Positions 60,331 through 64,000 of a DNA stretch of 64,000 nt are shown piece after piece (the first letter of the stretch is position 1; each line of letters begins with the position of its first letter). The notes below the pieces were generated by a model. The model saw only the letters and a program-made list of their open reading frames with translations, did not search any database and was not told the origin of the DNA. Both the position numbers and the translations under genes were made by a program. Source of the DNA: Vitis vinifera (taxonomy: Eukaryota > Streptophyta > Magnoliopsida > Vitales > Vitaceae); the NCBI RefSeq assembly GCF_030704535.1, contig NC_081823.1:8273001-8337000 (forward strand). Direction: 5' to 3'.

Positions 60331-61647
60331 GTGGCTGCCCAAACTCCTTTTAAACTCACCTCTAGCAACTATACCTCCTGGAAGTTGCAATTTCACACTT
60401 TATTCATTGGTTATGATCTCATCGATTATATTGATGGATCAAAACCTTGTCCAACAGCCACCCTTATCCACCATAACACCATCATACCCAATCCCGATTA
60501 CATCTTCTGGATTCGCCAAGACCGCCTAGTCCTCAATGCTCTCGTTGGTTCCCTTTCCCCTACTATTATCTCGTTTATTGCTCAAGCCACCACTTCTCAT
60601 GAAGCATGGAACATCTTGGCTAACACGTATGCCAAGCCAACTCATGGCCACATCAAACAGGTTAAAAGGCAGTTAAAGAAAATCACAAAGGGTCCTGCCA
60701 GTGTGACTGAATTTTTGCAAGCAATAAAGGCACAAGCTGGTGAACTTGCTCTTCTTGGAGCACTCCTTGACACAGAGGACCTTACAAAAACAATACTTGT
60801 CGAACTCGGTGATGACTACAAGGAACTAGTTCGTGTTGTTCAAGCTAGAGATACCTCCATAACTTTTGACGAGTTTCATGAAAAGTTACTCAACTTTCAA
60901 GCATCTGTGTTTCTCACTAAACCCGACCCATCATATTTTCCTGCTACCACACATCCAACTAGTCGAAGCACCACAAACTGGCGGCCCTTCCACAACCATG
61001 CCCATCGATCCTCCCCATCCACTAGTGGCGGACCAACATTTTCTCCTAGCCATCGACCTTCCCGTCTATATCTAGGTCACTACCAAATCTGCAGGATACA
61101 AGGTCACACTGCCAAGCAATGTCACTCATTTAGATTGATACTTATTCACCCGTCCACCAACTTCACTGCCCCAATCATTCATTCTTCTACACCATGGCAA
61201 CCACGGGCCAATTATGCTGTTAGTTCTCCCAATCCATCATGGCTCTTGGATTGTGGTGCCTCTCACTATGTAACATCTGATCTCCATAATCTCTCACTAC
61301 ATACTTCATACAATGGCTCTGATGACATTATGATTGGAGATGGTTGGGGTCTACCTATTACTCACACTGGTTCTACCTCTCTCACTACTTCTACCAACAC
61401 TTTTCACTTAAATAATGTTTTATGCGTTCCTCATATGAAAAAGAATCTCATCTCAATTTCTCAATTCTGTCACACAAACAACATTTCCATTGAATTCTTA
61501 CCCTCTACTTTTCTTATGAAGGACGTTCGCATGGGGACACCACTTCTGACAGGCAAAGCTAAAGATGGTGTCTATGAGTGGCCAGTATCATCTCCATTTC
61601 TTGCATTTTCTAGCCTTAAAACTTCTTCATTCGAGTGGCACCATTGA
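60331..61647 (+). pseudogene. Copia gag-protease frame, ending at a premature stop
   Basis: The frame of 438 codons starts MAAQTPFKLTSSNYTSWKLQ, a typical Copia gag start (an earlier ATG at 60259 is in a different context). It has the gag core (TSHEAWNILANTYAKPTHG). The zinc knuckle at 61081-61122 (YQICRIQGHTAKQC) has Tyr in place of its first Cys. The protease active site is DCGAS at 61249-61263, where DSGAS is usual. The frame ends in TGA at 61645-61647, where the family has the Arg of WHHRLGHP; downstream LGHP continues in frame, so this is a point nonsense change. Confidence 0.85.
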
Positions 61648-62738
61648 TTAGGTCATCCAGCTTTTTTCATCCTGAAACACATTGTTTCCAACAATAACCT
61701 AGGCCTTGATTCTTTTGTCATCAGATTTTTCTTATAATTCTTGTCACTGCAATAAAAGCCATAAATTGTCATTCTCCAAATCCACACTTGTCTCTACTCA
61801 ACCTCTTGAAACTATTTTTTCCAACATGTGGACTTCACCAATAATTTCAATGGATGGTTTTAAATACTATGTAATCTTTGTTGACCATTTTACTAGATAT
61901 ATTTGGTGTTACCCTATTAAGCAAAAATATGAAGTCAAGATTGTTTTTATTAGATTTAAAACCATTGTTGAAAAGTATTTTGACAAAAAAATAAAAACAT
62001 TTTACTCTGATAATGGTGGTGAATACATAGCTCTTGCCCATTTCCTAGCTACTCATGGAGTTTCTCATCTCTCTACTCCCCCCTCACACCCCTGAACACA
62101 ATGGATTTTTCGAAAGAAGACACCCTCACATTGTTGAAACAGGCTTAACCTTACTTTCTCATGCCTCCATTCCTCTCACTTATTGGCCTCATGCTTTTAC
62201 CACAACAATTTACCTCATTAATTGTATGCCAACCCCAACCCTCAATCTTTTCTCTCCATATGAAAATATTTTTGGGACTACCCCTAACTATTCCAAACTA
62301 AAAATATTTGATTGTCTCTATTACCCTTGGCTTCAACTCTATACAACTCATAAACTAGAGTCTCGTTCCAAACCTTGTGTCTTTCTAGGATATTCTCTAA
62401 CTCAAAGTGCCTACCATTGTCTTGATCCCACAACTTCTAAAATATATGTCTCTCGCTATGTCCAATTTGTTGAATCTTTGTTTCCTTTCACTTATCTCTC
62501 ACAACACTTACCTCGCCCCCAATCCACTACTATTGCCATTTGGTTTTCTCCACCAATATGTGTCACTTCACTATCTCCCCTCCCACCAATCAATTTCCCA
62601 TCTGTAGTAGTTGTTTCTCAACAGTCCCCTAGTGATGCCTCATCACCAACTTCCTTTCCAAACCTTTTACCCAAACCTGTTACTCAACACCCTTTAGAAC
62701 AACTTCCACCACCAACTAATCCACCAGTTTCTCACTGA
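61648..62738 (+). pseudogene. Copia integrase, frameshifted
   Basis: After the stop, integrase core text resumes: FVDHFTRYIWCYPIK, and YSDNGGEY (62008-62031) carrying the second catalytic Asp. A single-base change in length near 62085-62090 moves the remainder into another frame (PEHNGFFERRH with the catalytic Glu, FLGYSLTQSAYHCLDP). A Pro/Ser-rich linker follows to 62738. Confidence 0.85.
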
Positions 62739-62783
62739 ATTATCACCTAAACCAAGAACAACATTCACAAACCCCTCCATATA

Positions 62784-63770
62784 ATGAACCTGCACATTCA
62801 ATTGACCAAATCCCATGACCTTGAACCCACCACGGTGACCCAAGCTCTCAAAGATCTTCAATGGCGTCAGGTTATGTCAGATGAGTATGATGCATTAGTC
62901 AAGAATGGGACATGGGAGTTGACACCACCTAATCCAAGTCATAACCTTATTGGTTGTAAATGGATTTTTAGAACTAAACGCAAGTTTGATGGTTCTGTTG
63001 ACAGGTTTAAGGCTTGTTTAGTCGCGAAGGGTTTTCACCAACGATTTGGCATATACTACATTGACACATTCAGCCCTGTAGTCAAACCAACAACCATTCA
63101 TGTTGTACTTAGTCTTGTTGTCAGTCGTAGTTGGTCCTTAAGGCAACTTGATGTCAACAATGTTTTCCTTCAAGGTAATCTCTCCGAAAATGTCTACATG
63201 TCCCAACCACCAGGTTTTGTTGATCAAGACCACCCAACACATATATGCAGGCTTAGAAAAGCCATCTATGGCTTGAAACAAGCTCCTCGGGCATGGTATC
63301 AAGAACTTCACACTTTTCTTCTGTCATCTGGTTTTAAGAATTCCTATGTTGATGCTTCTCTCTTTGTCTTCAATGTTGATGGTCATATTCTCTACTTTCT
63401 TGTTTACGTAGATGACATAATCATTACGAGTAATAATCCTACTATGGTGGATCCATTTGTGACTGCTCTTACTCAAAGGTTTTCTCTTAAGGATCTTGGG
63501 TTGTTAACTTATTTCTTGGGTATAAAGGTTGTCCCCAACACACATGGTGTGCTACTATCTCAAAGATGTTATATTCAGGACCTCTTAACACAAGCTCGGA
63601 TGCATGAAGCCAAACCTGTTCTTAGTCCTATGCCAACAAGTCCTTTTCTTTCATTACACTCGGGTTCTTATTTATCAGATCTCTTTCAATATAGAATAGT
63701 GGTGGGCAACCTACAATATTTACTCATTACTAGGCCTGACATTGCCTTTGCAGTTAACAAATTGTCCTAA
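62784..63770 (+). pseudogene. Copia reverse transcriptase frame, ending at a premature stop
   Basis: Open for 328 codons with the full Copia reverse transcriptase pattern: CKWIFRTKRKFDGSVDRFKA, QLDVNNVFLQG, YGLKQAPRAWYQEL and the catalytic YVDD at 63405-63416. It ends in TAA at 63768-63770, where the family has Gln in KLSQYMH. Confidence 0.9.
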
Positions 63771-64000
63771 TACATGCATTGTCTCACAACTGAGCATTGG
63801 TCTTTTGTCAAACACCTTTTACATTATCTGGTTGGAACCATTAATGATGACGTACAAATTTTTCATGATTTTTTTCTTAATTTGCTTACTTTTTCTGATG
63901 TTGATTAGGTAGGGGACAAAGACACATTTTCATCCACAAGTGCTTATGTTGTTTATCTTGGTAAAACTCCTGTGTCTTGGAGTTCTAAAAAGTAACGGAC
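63771..64000 (+). pseudogene. Copia RNase H remnant, truncated by the window edge
   Basis: Continues in frame after the stop: HWSFVKHLLHYLVGT, then SDVD followed by TAG (63907-63909, expected Trp), and VYLGKTPVSWSSKK followed by TAA near 63993 (expected Gln). Confidence 0.75.

Larger units (their letters stand above)
60038..64000 (+). mobile_element. Ty1/Copia LTR retrotransposon, inactive, cut by the right window edge
   Basis: The intact primer-binding site TGGTATCAGAGC (60195-60206) directly follows a CA end. A candidate short 5' LTR begins at about 60038 (tgttttcttag) with a TATA-like 'gtatttatac' near 60127, but its left border is uncertain. Gag, protease, integrase, reverse transcriptase and part of RNase H follow in Copia order. 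The 3' LTR lies beyond 64000. It is much better preserved than the Copia element at 31.2-41.0 kb, so probably younger. Confidence 0.9.

Noticed and set aside
1..64000. CRISPR array, bacterial operon, phage or toxin-antitoxin-like system
   Set aside because: The window has split genes and plant transposons throughout; no direct-repeat and spacer pattern or prokaryotic gene cluster was seen.

Overview
The window is nuclear DNA of a flowering plant: AT-rich, with split genes using GT-AG introns and abundant LTR retrotransposons, hAT-type and other terminal-inverted-repeat elements, MITEs and tRNA-derived SINEs. Gene content and repeat style suit a woody eudicot, and grapevine (Vitis) is my best guess, by impression only. 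I see no bacterial-type operon, CRISPR array or phage. Exon models come from reading splice sites by eye and checking that the reading frame closes.

Layout. 1-5.4 kb is repeat-derived and includes a 1.24-kb element with long terminal inverted repeats (3899-5138). 5.4-14.0 kb holds a tandem duplication: two intact three-exon ZIP-family metal transporter genes on the minus strand (7134-9189 and 11739-13414). Each is followed, beyond its 3' end, by decayed plus-strand pieces of the same unidentified membrane-protein gene (5425-5907 and 10749-10982). 14.9-20.9 kb is an intact ten-exon TIM50 gene (mitochondrial protein import) on the minus strand, whose introns carry two SINE-like insertions and a MITE-like element. 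20.9-43.5 kb has no host gene that I can support. It is AT-rich decayed repeat sequence, with a probable solo LTR near 22.3-23.9 kb and a nested cluster at 31.2-41.0 kb: a degenerate Copia element with a 3.7-kb hAT transposon in its 5' LTR and a 1.3-kb transposon-like insertion in its gag region. 43.7-44.4 kb is an intact single-exon gene for a DUF761-type membrane protein. 44.8-53.1 kb is MITEs, a duplicated non-coding segment and a 1.2-kb non-autonomous hAT element with a perfect 8-bp target duplication. 53.2-58.1 kb is an intact fifteen-exon SPO11-1 gene (meiotic double-strand-break enzyme), minus strand. 60.0-64.0 kb is a Copia element with premature stops that runs off the right edge.

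The four host-gene types (metal transport, mitochondrial import, a plant-specific membrane protein, meiotic recombination) have no evident functional link; this is ordinary plant gene order. I found no convincing undescribed system. The best leads are the asymmetric decay of the duplicated block, the nested transposons with readable target-site duplications, a tRNA-Leu-like SINE with an intact acceptor stem, and a 17-nt microexon in SPO11-1.
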